Assembly: GCA_951799425.1 (NCBI GenBank)
Contig: OX637394.1
Span: forward strand, 43,922,642 to 43,986,641
Source: Ilex aquifolium
Taxonomy: Eukaryota; Streptophyta; Magnoliopsida; Aquifoliales; Aquifoliaceae
Direction: 5' to 3'
Length of the DNA stretch: 64,000 nucleotides
A program made the position numbers and the translations under genes. Positions 1-10,756 of this stretch are shown here, in pieces. How positions within the stretch are numbered: position 1 is the first letter of the stretch; every line of letters begins with the position of its first letter. A model generated the notes under the pieces. The model ran no database searches. It saw only the letters and a list, made by a program, of their open reading frames with translations, and was not told where the DNA came from.

Positions 1-310
1 ATTTAGATGAAATCTGAACCATTTAATTTAAAGTGAATTGAATCTGAACCGTTGTGCTTTTCCAATTTTAAAGAGATGAAAATATTCAAATTTGGTTCTA
101 TCTTATTATTATAGATATATATATAGAGAGAGAGAGATGAGGTGAGATAATGTGTGTTTAAAACGTCTAAGCGATAGGAGAGAAAGAGAGTTATATGAGA
201 GATAGGAGTGTTACAGTTAAGTTTAATTATGATCGTCGGATCAAAAGCCTGAAAATGATCTGAGCCGCGAAAAGTTCAAGACAAACCAAACTAGCTACTT
301 TATTTTATAT
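1..310. other. AT-rich flank without recognisable gene
   Basis: No gene or element could be recognised here. The sequence is AT-rich with a short (GA)n tract near 125-140. The similarity to the distal duplicated block (from about 54800) starts only around position 310, so this stretch lies outside the segmental duplication. Confidence 0.5.
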
Positions 311-537
311 ATATATATAAAAGTAAAATACAATTCAAATCTCAAAAGATAAACAAAATAATTTTTATTATTCGCAGTTGAGATCGTTTTAAATTTTACT
401 TTAAAGTTAATTTAACGACTAATATTAACACCTCAAATTTAATATGAAAAATAGGCTCCTAAAAGTGTGTTTGGACTGACTTTTTAAAAGTACTTCAAGG
501 AATTATTTCTCATAAGTAATTTAAAAAAAAAAAAATA

Positions 538-1497
538 GTGTTTGAAACCGTCCCACCACTTCCTTACCACCACCACCACCACCCCCACCGCTCCACCACC
601 ATCACCACTACCACCACCATCACTATCGCCACCTTACCATACCCACCACCCCACCACCATCGTCGCTGCCACCACCATCACCACTTCCATTGTCCCACCA
701 CCACCATAACCACTACCACCACCGCCCACCACTACTACCCCCATCCCATCATCATCATTACCACTACCACCACCGCCACCACTTCTACTGTCGCACCCTA
801 CCATCATCACCACCGCTGTCACACCTTACCACCACCACTTCTGTCTCATCATCACCCCTACCACCCCCACCATCGCCACTGCCCCACCATCGCCACTGTC
901 CAACTCCACCCCTCACCCCACCCTTACTGCCACCACCACCACCATCGTCACCCTCCACTAATTGCTACCATCGTCGTCCATGACACCACCCACCACCATC
1001 GTCATCTTATTCTTATATTTATTACCATTACCACTATCATTCCACACACCTACCGTCAGCACCACCACCACCCATCGTCCCCCACCATTGCCACCAGCCA
1101 CTGTCACCTACCCCACCACACCAACCACCATCATCTGTCATCGCCCACCATTACAGCCACCCCACTATCACCTACCCCCACCACAATTACCACCGCTGTC
1201 ATTCTCCACCACCTATCACACTGTCGCTTAGAAGCACCCATCGTCGTCCACCACCACCACTACTGCTAACCACCATCACCGTCGTCCACCACCACCCACA
1301 CCCATCACCACCACTGCCACCAACGACTGTCACTACCATCAACGTCACTCAAAACTCATTACTACCATCACCATTGCCACCCACGATTGCTACCACCACC
1401 ACAGTCGTCGCCTTACTCACTACAACCATCACTGTCTCCCACTATCACCGTTGTCGCCCACCATCACTACCACCGCTCACCCCCACTACAATCGGTG
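538..1497 (+). repeat. CCA/CAC-rich imperfect trinucleotide tract
   Basis: About 960 bp are dominated by CCA, CAC, ACC and related triplets, with very little G on the plus strand. Long His/Pro/Thr-rich reading frames cross it in several frames at once, which is what triplet repeats give by chance, so it is not called coding. The corresponding tract at 55025-56037 differs by many small indels, as expected for an unstable array. Confidence 0.85.
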
Positions 1498-1848
1498 CTT
1501 AAATTACTTTATCTCTCATCTATGTTTATGCTTTGATTTTAAGTGTGAATACAAATATGTTGACCATTTTTTTTATTACTCCGTGCCTTCAGACACGGGA
1601 AATAACTAATATATATATAACTTATCATGTCACATAAAAGAAGAAAACTAGGGCTACTATATAAATTTTATAAGTTAAGAGGGCAAAAATCAGGAGAACA
1701 CTACTAACTTCAAGGACAAGCTATTTTGGACCTAAAGAGGTGTGCCTACACTATAGACGTGACCTAATTGACCTAGACAAAACTATTTTTTGAGCTCGGA
1801 ATCATCCGGTTGTCAAAGTCGTCCTCTCCTCCTGTTGTGAAAATATTC
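1498..1848. other. Intergenic, no gene seen
   Basis: Ordinary AT-rich DNA between the CCA tract and the hairpin MITE. It is conserved in the distal duplicate near 56040-56385. No ORF or element was recognised. Confidence 0.5.
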
Positions 1849-2069
1849 AATGCAACAGTGACATTATGTCATCACTGTCACGTAGTATCACCAACCAATT
1901 AAAATATCATAAATAGACAAAGTGAATCCCATAAATCTTATATATTGATGATTGGATGTGGGGTTTATTGGTAGTTATAAAAATAATGGGATCCACTTTA
2001 CCTACTTGTAGTCTTCGAATTGGTTGATGACACTACGTGATAGTGATAAAATGGTGTCATCGTTACATT
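1849..2069. mobile_element. Hairpin MITE (proximal copy)
   Basis: Imperfect inverted repeat of about 220 bp. The left arm contains CATCACTGTCACGTAGTATC followed by ACCAACCAATT. The right arm contains the complement, AATTGGTTGATGACACTACG then TGATAGTGAT. The arms pair over roughly 80 bp around a short AT-rich loop. No coding capacity. The same structure is present at 56386-56606, so it predates the segmental duplication. The target-site duplication could not be fixed. Confidence 0.7.
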
Positions 2070-2827
2070 ATATATTCTTTCTCTCACGTCGATTTGATTT
2101 CGTCTTTGACCTTATGCTCTTTGAATCCTCTAGCACAAATTATGAAGTTGTGAATCTATGGTCCTAGATCTAACATTGCATAAATGATTCGATTATATGT
2201 GGAAGCACCACCCTAACAAGTCATATATTTTATTGTGGTAAATATTAGAATAACTAGAATGTGAATTCCTTATGTATTTGATGTTTGATACTATTGTCGT
2301 TGTAACTATAAGCTGGAAAACATGGTCATATAAACCCAAGAAAATCAACGGGCCTTTCGTCCAATAGTACTCTTTACCTTACAGTACAGTTTCTAATTTC
2401 TATATGGTACCTTAGCTAACAATGTACATAGTAGAAATGTTGGAGACATTGGTCGTGGTAGGTGAATTAGATAGACGAAGGTTAAGATGACATCTACCCA
2501 GAACTTTCAGGGAATAGAGGCAAAAAGTGCATGAGCTTGAATTGTCTTAAAAATTTTGCAATACTTTCACTCAGCTACTTCGTTATGTTCGAAAGTACGC
2601 GGGCAAGAATGCCGAAAATTCAATGGGGATCTTGAGAGACTATGTCTTCATCCATAGGATTTCAAGTACTTGGATCAATCGAAAGTACAATTTTATCTGA
2701 ACTACTCAGTTTCAGATGATATCCACATTGCTCACAAATATTCAATTTTGAATTAATTCTTTTTAAATTCAATCCATAACAATTTTGGCATTGTGAACAA
2801 TGCTATGCATGTGATGTTTTACCTTGC
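2070..2827. other. Intergenic, no gene seen
   Basis: Conserved in the distal duplicate (about 56607-57480), where it is interrupted by a 120-bp insertion. No ORF above noise and no recognised element. Confidence 0.45.
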
Positions 2828-5235
2828 TGAATCTTTGTGTACGTCATAAGATCCAGCAAGTGGAAATTGGTTGCCTATTTTTTATAAGATATGGTCCCAT
2901 ATTTTAATTATAAATTGGGTTAGTGGTTGTATTTTGTCGTGTGGCATGTGGTTGCAGATAATTTGTATTATTTTACAACTTATGACAGCCGTGGTGCCAT
3001 GCCTAATGATTATCTTGGTTCCTCTTACTGTATTGCATTAGCGGTAATATTTGACACGACACGGACTCAACATGAAATTTGTGGAATAGGATTGAGTAGT
3101 TCTTCGCTCGAATCCAACAATAACACGATCAATTAAAACGAATATAAACTAGTTATTTTAGTGACAAACACGAATAGTTTGTTTGTGATACAATAAATCC
3201 GTTTAACTTGTGTTTTACGAAAAAAAATATCTGATTTTTTTTTTAATTTCTTAAGCAAGTATTGTATAAATCTTTGAAAAATTGTAAGTTTTTTTTTTTT
3301 ACTTAGTTTGGCTACCATAAAGATTAAGGAGAATTTTAGTTTGAGAGAGTAAAAATTTCTACTCTGGGATTTTTGTGTTAACTCGAACATGACATCATTA
3401 ATAAATAGTTCGGATTAATATTGTATCATATAGCATAATAAAAAATTAATTAGTACTCAACACGAAGAAATGACACATAAATCTCCATTGACTAGCCCAC
3501 ATAATCAAATTAAGAGATCTCAATGAAAAGGGTATGCCAACAGAGATGTGACATTTGTCCATTTGTGGAATTAATTACAATTTCTTTTTGGAAAGAGATA
3601 ACAAGTCCAAAGATAGCTATTTGATTAAAGCAAAAAAATGTGGTATAGTTTCCAATTGTGAAGGTTATTGTCACCTTTTATCAAAAAAATGTGGTATTTC
3701 TAAATCACATCAAAAATATCTAGTCAACAAACACCATCCAAATCAATTGTCATGAAATGCACATTCTTGACTGTTGTTTCGTATGATGTCAAAGTAGACA
3801 TGAATACATTAGAAAAATTAGTGTACCATTTAATAATATTTTAGTAAATTATTGCTTGTAAACAATAATAATTCAAGTGTTACCAAAAAACGAAACCAAA
3901 AACAATAATCACATGATGCGACACTGAAATGTGACAAAATTTTTGAATTTTAAATTAATAATTGTGAGACGAAAATACCACCATATTAATGTCACGTCAT
4001 CAGGTCTTTAATTTTTATCTTATTTTTTCTAAGTCTAGCATTTTCTAATTTTTTTTGGCCCCCTTATTTGGGTGTAAATGTGCCAAATCATTAGGGCTTC
4101 TAATTTTGGTCCCAAAATTTGATTTAACTAGCAAAACTCCTCAACAAATCATATGCTTATTTTTGTGTTTTGCTTCTCTACAATTTGGAGTCGTTAATTT
4201 TGCTTCTCTTTCCTCTTATGAGTAGACTTTACGTTTTCAATTTCCCTTTCTCTTTCCTCCTATAGTAGACTTCATACATAATCGTATAAAAGAAAATCGT
4301 CGTTTTCAGTTAAAAGTACTAAGGTTTTTTACAGGATTCTTTCGTAAAAAACAATGCATATTGCAACTCACCTGGGAAAAAAAAAAAAAATTCCGCAGTA
4401 TGTGTCGGATTTAATACTTAAACTTGATTTTGCCGATTAGGGGTTAATTCCAGCCAAAAACAAGGATTGATCTCTTATGCATCTCTCTCTTTTAAGGGTT
4501 GTATTGTACTCTTCTTTGGAGGTAATGTCGTGGTCTTCTTTCGGGCTTGTGATACATTAATCTTTCCTTGAAATAATGTTATATGAGACTTTGTGATAAT
4601 GATCAGTCGTTGTTATCAAAAACAAAAAAAAGCAACAATATTAATATTTTATTTGACACTTGTTTCTTGAAAAGGCAAAGAAAGGAAGGATGATAGTGTA
4701 TCATTGGTCGAAAAATGAAGGTTAGGATCATTTGCATAGACAGAGATAAATAAATAAGTAAACAAATAATTTAAATAGCCTAATAAAGCTTACACTATCA
4801 ATTAGAATAAAACAAGGATACCAATGTGGGGATGCAATAATTTAGCTGGCAAACATGTGGTTATTTTCTTTCTTTTTTTTCTTAGACATCAATGTCATGA
4901 ATTGAATAATTTCTATTGTAAATGATAAGCAGTGGATCTTACATGATTGGAGCGACAAAGAGAGCTTGAGGATACTAAAGAAATGTAGAGAGGTGATCCC
5001 AAGCAAGGACAAAGGAGGAAAGATAATTATCATGGACATGATCGTGCAAAATAAAAAAAGAGATGACGAGTCAATTGAAACACAACTCTTTTTTGACATG
5101 TTGATGATGGTTAATATGACAGGCAAAGAAAGAAATGAGAAAGAGTGGGCAAAACTCTTCTTTGATGCTGGCTTTAGTGACTATAAAATAACTCTTGATC
5201 TGGGCTTGAGGTCTCTTATTGAGGTCTATCCTTAA
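2828..5235 (+). pseudogene. O-methyltransferase pseudogene lacking exon 1 (proximal copy)
   Basis: From about 2828 to 3870 the DNA matches the upstream region of OMT-B (20172-21890). From about 3885 to 4932 it matches the 3' half of the OMT intron (8280-9857). Exon 1 and the first part of the intron, including the intronic transposon, are missing, so upstream DNA is joined directly to intron. Exon 2 (4933-5235) is open after the acceptor AAGCAG and encodes 100 residues with the catalytic His motif LHDWSD and the C-terminal end of the family. The second catalytic acid, Glu in OMT-A/B (IIIEM), is Asp here (IIMDM). An AATAAA signal lies at 5296-5301. Without the N-terminal dimerisation region and the SAM-binding glycine motif it cannot be an enzyme. 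The same structure exists at 57480-61290, so the deletion predates the duplication. Confidence 0.85.
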
Positions 5236-5605
5236 GAGCCATATTGAAGAGTGGATTTATATTATGATTATACTGGAACGTGTGTGAACTTATGTAATAA
5301 AGAGTAACATTACTCTTACAGTGTTTCACTTGGGCATGAATCATGTGAGGTATGACCAAATATGATATATTGGGTAATGTGCCAGTTCTTAGATACATTT
5401 CTTAAACCACTAGCTAATCTAGGAGTTCAAGTTACTAACAGAGTTTAATACAAGTAATCATATATTTAATCATTAGAGTGACAACAAGTTTTGAACGCGA
5501 GGCCTCCTGTTGTAAAATCATGATAAAATATTTAACTCAAAACTAGTTGGCAATGGTTGGAGAGACCCACAAGACCCAAATATTAGTTAAATTTGTTGTC
5601 TTATC

Positions 5606-5905
5606 GATCAAGTTTAATGGAATAGAGATGGTGTAACATAAGTGGCAGTTGGGGTGCGTGCCTTAGGTGCGAGCAGATGGGGCACTACGTGCTAGAGTGC
5701 ACAACAAAAATGCATGAAGGTTATACCCACCTTCACTATGGTTCTTTTTTGCAACTAGAATGGCCCTGTAGTCGCTATCTTTAGTGACATATTTGATTTG
5801 AGTATCAAGAGATTGGATTCGAAAAATTTTGAATTAGGTTATAGTGACCCCAATATTAAATTCTCATTTATCCTAACCTGAATCACTACTATCATTTGAC
5901 ACCAA
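5606..5905. other. About 295 bp present only in the proximal duplicate
   Basis: Comparing 5570-5930 with 61610-61670, the distal copy passes directly from the TATTAGTTAA side to AATAATGAATA, while the proximal copy has about 295 extra bases. No terminal repeats were seen, so it may be a deletion in the distal copy rather than an insertion here. Confidence 0.6.
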
Positions 5906-6466
5906 ATAGTAGATAATAATGAATACCGCGTGGTAAGTGGTATTATTTTTAATAAATTTAGTATTAAAAACACAATGACTTTATTACCTTTGTAAACTTA
6001 GACCCACGCATTCATATAAAAGTTATATATTATACACATTCTTATTTAATATCATACACTATTATTTAATTCAAATATAAATTTGATATAATTATAGATT
6101 TATGCTTTATCTCAACCTTGATTCAAACATACAACACAAATAATAGAATCAAAAAGTACTCGTGTTAATATCATTTGTATGAATTGAATGAAATCAATTA
6201 CCCAATTCTATCATTTGGCAAACATGTCATAGATGTTGAGTCCAAAAGTACATATAGATGTCCATCTTCTTTTGGGAAACATTGTTGTACTGTCATTCAC
6301 TTTCATTATCCTATCAGAAAGTGAAAAAAAAACCCAGAAAATTATAAGTTTATTTTGATGTCACTATTTCGTCCAATAATTCAATTCTAACCCTTTTAAT
6401 CATTATTCTCTTGGCGGAAGAGCAGTAGCCAACATATTTTATTACTGGCGTATGCTTTCCAATTTC

Positions 6467-6475
6467 TATAAATAG
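6467..6475 (+). promoter_or_regulatory. TATA box of OMT-A
   Basis: TATAAATAG lies 63 bp upstream of the start codon. The TATA-to-ATG stretch is almost identical in OMT-A, OMT-B and OMT-C, and the motif sits at the same distance in all three. Upstream DNA of OMT-A is shared with OMT-C but not with OMT-B. Confidence 0.75.
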
Positions 6476-6529
6476 AGCAATGTTTTTAGGCTTTACAAGA
6501 ATCATTGGACATCTCAAGCTAGCTAAGAG

Positions 6530-9500
6530 ATGGAATTTCCTAATGGAGAGCAATCTCGTGAGCTACTTCAAGCTCAAGCTCACATATGGAACCAAATATT
6601 CAACTTCATAAACTCTATGTCACTTAAATGTGCAATTCAACTAGGCATACCAGATGTCATCCAAAGACATGGCCGTCCCATGACCCTATCTGAGTTGGTA
6701 GAAGCTCTTCCAATCCATCACACAAAAGCCCAATTCATCTATCGCCTGATGCGCATCCTAATTCACTCTGGATTTTTTGTCAAGCAAAAGATCTCGAAAA
6801 ATGATGAAGGAGGTTATTTGCTCACACTGGCCTCTCGGCTCCTCCTAAAGGATGAGCCCTTTAGCGTGACACCCCTCTTGCTAGCCATTCTTGATCCAAT
6901 TATGACAAAGCCATGGCACCATATGAGTGAGTGGTTCCAAAATGACGAGCCCACGCCGTTTCATACGACTCATGGGAGGACACTTTGGGACTATACATGC
7001 CATGAACCAAAGCTTAACCAATTGATTAATGATGCCATGTCTAATGATGCCCGATTGGTCACTAATGTGGTGGTTAGAGATTGCAAGAGGGTGTTCGAGG
7101 GGTTCAATTCCCTCGTGGACGTTGGCGGTGGCATAGGGACAGTTGCCAAGGCCATCGTCGATGCATTCCCACACTTGAAGTGCATCGTGCTTGATCTCCC
7201 ACATGTTGTGGCCGACCTCGAAGGGACTGAGAACTTAAGCTATGTTGGAGGAGACATGTTTGAATCTATTCCTCCTGCAGATGCTGTTTTACTAAAGGTA
7301 TGCGTTGAGCTCCTATTGAGAGAAAGTGAAGACCTCCCTCCTAGAACTAATTATGCATTCAACAAACCAAAATACTATACTGACCAAATTTTGCAATCCA
7401 AATGATGTTACACGCTCATACATCAGAAATATATTTTTAAGTAGAGACGGAACTAGCATAGGGCCTAGGGGGGCTACCCTCCCCACTCCCCTTCCTTCAT
7501 GCTCAAGAACCCTTATACACATATATTTACAATACTGAGCACCACTTTTATAATGCATTAGCCCCTTAATTTGACAAGTTATGCCCCTATTTTAGTCATT
7601 TACACATATAATGACTCCATAAAACATTCTCCATGTATAGAAATGACCTCTTGATAAGCGAGATACTAATATATATATAGTAATATCCCAATAAAATAAT
7701 CAAAGAATTCTAGAGGAAAAATCATGACAATGTTAACGCAAGAACTATTAGTAGTCGGTAGTGAGAAGTTAATAAAAAATATTAATTTTTTTATTATACC
7801 TAATAAAGTAACAATAGAACCCTAACTTGCTTAAAAAACACACATCTTCTAACTTTTTTTTTTTTTTAACACATCTTCTAACAAATGACGAACCTAAAGG
7901 TTATTTTACTGCTAGTTAGTGTTCTAGTTCTTGCTTATAAATAAAGTTTGAAATTTTGACTAATATTTTAGATGTGGAGAGATTATATTATTTATTGAAT
8001 TGTGCGGTACATTTTTTGATATAAATTTTGATATGTTTTGGATTTAGTGGCTATTTGTAGTTTTTTTTATGTGTTGTTAATGATATATGCTTTATTAGTG
8101 TTTGTCTTAGTTTTTTTTAATTAATTTTTGTTTGATGTATTTTAGACGCTATAAATTAGGATCAAACAAGTATAATTTAGTTTACGTTATTGGTATGAAT
8201 TTTGTGCAAAGATTGGCCCCTAGTGATGAAATCCTAATTCCGTCCCTATTTTTAAGTAATCCTAAACTGATCAAAAAACAAGACCGAAAACAATGATCAT
8301 ATGATGTAATAGTGACATGAGACAAATTTTGAATTTTAAATTAATACACCATATTAATGTCATGTCATTAGGCCTTTATTTTTTATCCTACTTTTTGTTG
8401 GTCTAGGACTTTCTAATGTTTTTGGCCCCTTATTTGTGGGGATGTAAATGTGCCAAATCATTTGGGCCGCCAAATTTGGACCAAAAAACTTGCAAAACTC
8501 TTCAACAAATCATATGCTTATTTTTGCTTTAGTTTTGGTTGTTTCTCTACAATTTCGAATCGTTAATTTTGCTTCTCTTTCCTCTTATGAGTAGACTTTT
8601 ACATCTTGAATTTCCCTTTCTTTTTCCTCTTATAGTGATTTAAAACATAGTCGTACAAAAGAAAATCTTGATTTTCAGTTACAAGGACTAAGGTGTTTTA
8701 CATTATTTTTTGGTCAAAATAATGCATATTGCAACTCACCTAAAAAAACAAAGCATAATATTTGTCAAATTTAAGACCTAAATTTGATTTTGCCAAACCG
8801 TTCAATGTTTTTTATCCCAGTCAGGGGTCAATTCCAGCCAAAAACAAGGATTGATCTCTTATTCGTCTCTCTTTAAGGATTGTATTGTACTCTTCTTTAG
8901 AGGTAACGTCGTGTTCTTCTTTTGGGCTAGTGATTCATTAATCTTGCCTTATAATAATGTTATATGAGTCATGTGATACTGATCCGTCGTTGATATCAAA
9001 AACAAAATACTCCCTTAATGTGTTAGCAACAATTATTATGTCACCAAACACTATTGCAATTAATATATATTTCCTTTCACACTCTCAACCTAATATGATT
9101 AATTTTGTCTCTTAAATGAGTAGACTTTACATCTTCCATTTATCTTTCTCTTTCCTCTTAAAGTAGTTTACAAAAAAAATCCTCATTTTCAGTTATAAGT
9201 ACCAAGATTTTCTAGAGTTTTTTACTAGTTTAAAATTGTGGCAAGGATTCTTCGGTCAAAAAACAATGCATATAGCAACTCACCTGAAAAAAAAAACAAT
9301 GCATAATACATATGTGTCAAATGTAAGACCTACATTTGATTTTTCCAACCTTTCAATGGTTTTCATCCCGACCAGGGGTTGATCTGGCAAAAAACAAGTG
9401 CTGATCTCTTATGCATCGCTCTCTTTAGGTGTTTTATTGTAATTCTCTTTGGAGGTTATGTTTTATTCTTCTATTATTTAGTATGTCACCAAACAGTATA

Positions 9501-10160
9501 TCGATTAATATAATATTTGCTTTACCCCTCTCAACCTCTATCTTAAAAATGAAAATTAAGAATATAACTCTCAAATATGATTAATTTGATCTCTTGAAAA
9601 GTCAAAGAAGGGAAAGATGATAGTGTATCATTGGTCGAAACATGAAGCCTAGGATCATTTACATAGACAAAGATAAATAAATAAGTAAATAAATAATTTA
9701 AATAGCCCAATAAAGGTTACACTATCAATTAGAATAGGACAAGGATACCAGTGGCGATGCAATAATTTTGTTGGCAAACGTGTGATTATTTTCTTTCGGT
9801 TTTTTTCTTACACATTATTGTCATGAATTGAATAATTTTTATGTGAATGATAAGCAGTGGATCTTACATGATTGGAGCGATGAAGAGAGCCTGAGGATAC
9901 TAAAGGAATGTAGAGAGGCAATCCCAAGTAAGGACAAGGGAGGAAAGGTTATAATCATTGAAATGATTGTGCAAAATCAAAAAGGAGATGACAAATCGAT
10001 TGAAACACAACTCTGTTTGGACATATTGATGATGGTTGTGGTGACTGGCACGGAGAGAAATGAGAATGAGTGGGCAAAACTCTTCTTTGATGCTGGCTTT
10101 AGTGACTATAAAATTACTCCTGTTCTGGGCTTGAGGTCTCTTATTGAGGTCTATCCTTGA
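6530..10160 (+). CDS. OMT-A: class II plant O-methyltransferase (two exons)
   Basis: Transfers a methyl group from S-adenosylmethionine to a phenolic hydroxyl; the family includes flavonoid, stilbene (resveratrol) and caffeate O-methyltransferases, cytosolic homodimers. Exons 6530-7297 and 9858-10160 join in phase 0 to give 356 residues, the usual length. The donor is AAG|GTATGC, the acceptor AAGCAG|TGG. Residues 1-100 form the helical dimerisation part. The SAM-binding motif VDVGGGIGT is at 196-204, LDLPHVV at 221-227 and GGDMF at 240-244. The catalytic base is His260 in LHDWSD, with the supporting acids Glu291 and Glu322. The ATG in a good context (AAGAGATGG) follows a TATA box. The polyadenylation-like AATAAA of its paralogues is mutated to AAAAAA near 10250. 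The substrate cannot be read from sequence; resveratrol/flavonoid-type is a guess from overall resemblance. Confidence 0.9.
7298..9857 (+). other. Intron of OMT-A
   Basis: GT...AG intron of 2560 bp in phase 0. It contains a MULE-like element (7443-8247) and an internal tandem duplication with a period of about 529 bp (for example GAGTAGACTTT at 8589 and again at 9118). The reading frame of exon 1 continues 35 codons past the donor to a stop at 7403-7405. Confidence 0.85.
7443..8247. mobile_element. Non-autonomous MULE-like element in OMT-A intron
   Basis: The 805-bp element starts AGAGACGGAACTAG and ends CTAATTCCGTCCCT, a 14-bp terminal inverted repeat with two mismatches. It is flanked by a perfect 10-bp direct repeat ATTTTTAAGT (7433-7442 and 8248-8257). 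A 9-10 bp target duplication fits Mutator-like transposons. No transposase is encoded. The same insertion is in OMT-B and OMT-C, so it predates the gene duplications. Confidence 0.8.
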
Positions 10161-10561
10161 TTGTGTCTAGCTCATCTCTGCTTCAATAAGAACCATATTG
10201 AAGAGTGAATTTATGTTATTATTATGTTGGAACATGTGTGAACTTTTGTAAAAAAGAGTAACTAGTGTAAGATTCCTCTGTTACTTTTAGAAGAAGATCT
10301 CAATGTTAGAACTCGTGGCAAGTATAGCAGCAAGGAAAACTCTAGTTGATGTGTGAATGGAAGAGCCCATGAGTTTATGAGTGTTCGAACAATCCCATAA
10401 TGGTTTGGAAAAGAAACACGGAACAATCAACTCTAAACTTGAGATTTACTTTTTTGTTCAATTTATATTCAATTGTACAGGAATCTAGATTATAACCATG
10501 ATATATTTTTGCCACCCTATACGGAAAAGATTTGTATGTGAAATAGGGCGAGTTGTGTAGT
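10161..10561. other. 3' flank of OMT-A, shared with OMT-B
   Basis: Closely similar to 25684-26082 downstream of OMT-B and, in pieces, to 27281-27397 plus 32756-33060. It holds the 3' untranslated region; no further gene is seen. Confidence 0.6.
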
Positions 10562-10756
10562 ATCCTGCCTAAAGGTCTTGTGAGGTGAGGAGGTGTTATA
10601 ACTATATTACATCTCACATCAACTCTGGAGGGGGAGTGACTCGACTATATATTTAGTGTTCTCACCCTTAATTATCAAGAGACCTTTTCTGGGGAAAAGC
10701 CCTAGAGGACACAAAACCGTGAGGGTGTGTGGGCATCCAAAGCGAACAATATAAAC
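10562..10756 (+). repeat. LTR-like fragment in OMT-A 3' flank
   Basis: Contains the order CTCACATCAACTC, GGAGGGGGAGTGACT, CCTTTTCTGGGG and CATCCAAAGCGAACAATAT. Related copies are at 26083-26310 and 26651-26907; in those the stretch ends in GGTCGTTACA followed by a methionine-tRNA-like primer site (GTGGTATCA). It probably derives from a small copia/TRIM-type LTR. Similarity to the OMT-B flank stops at about 10757, where other retrotransposon DNA begins. Confidence 0.5.

Larger units (their letters stand above)
310..8240 (+). repeat. Segmental duplication, proximal copy
   Basis: This block is colinear with 54800-64000. It carries, in the same order, a CCA-rich low-complexity tract, a hairpin MITE, an exon-1-less OMT pseudogene and a full OMT gene start with an intronic transposon. 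Matching runs continue through noncoding DNA with scattered substitutions. The two copies differ by whole insertions: the distal copy has extra DNA at about 56919-57038, 58678-59947 and 61125-61183, and the proximal copy has about 295 bp extra near 5606-5905. The distal copy runs off the window end, so the true length of the duplication is unknown. Confidence 0.9.

Noticed and set aside
538-1269. Long His/Pro/Thr-rich ORFs (also 690-983, 962-1231, 55025-55757)
   Set aside because: Several overlapping frames are open at once because of the CCA triplet bias; composition is pure low complexity and the two duplicates differ by frame-changing indels.
2927-3136. 69-residue ORF conserved in both duplicate blocks
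   Set aside because: Conserved only because the block is duplicated; the third paralogous site near 20260 is broken by indels, and the stretch looks like transposon-derived noncoding DNA.
6881-7204. 107-residue ORF antisense to OMT exon 1, present in all three copies
   Set aside because: Shadow frame of a conserved exon; it has no start context or own conservation beyond that imposed by the sense strand.
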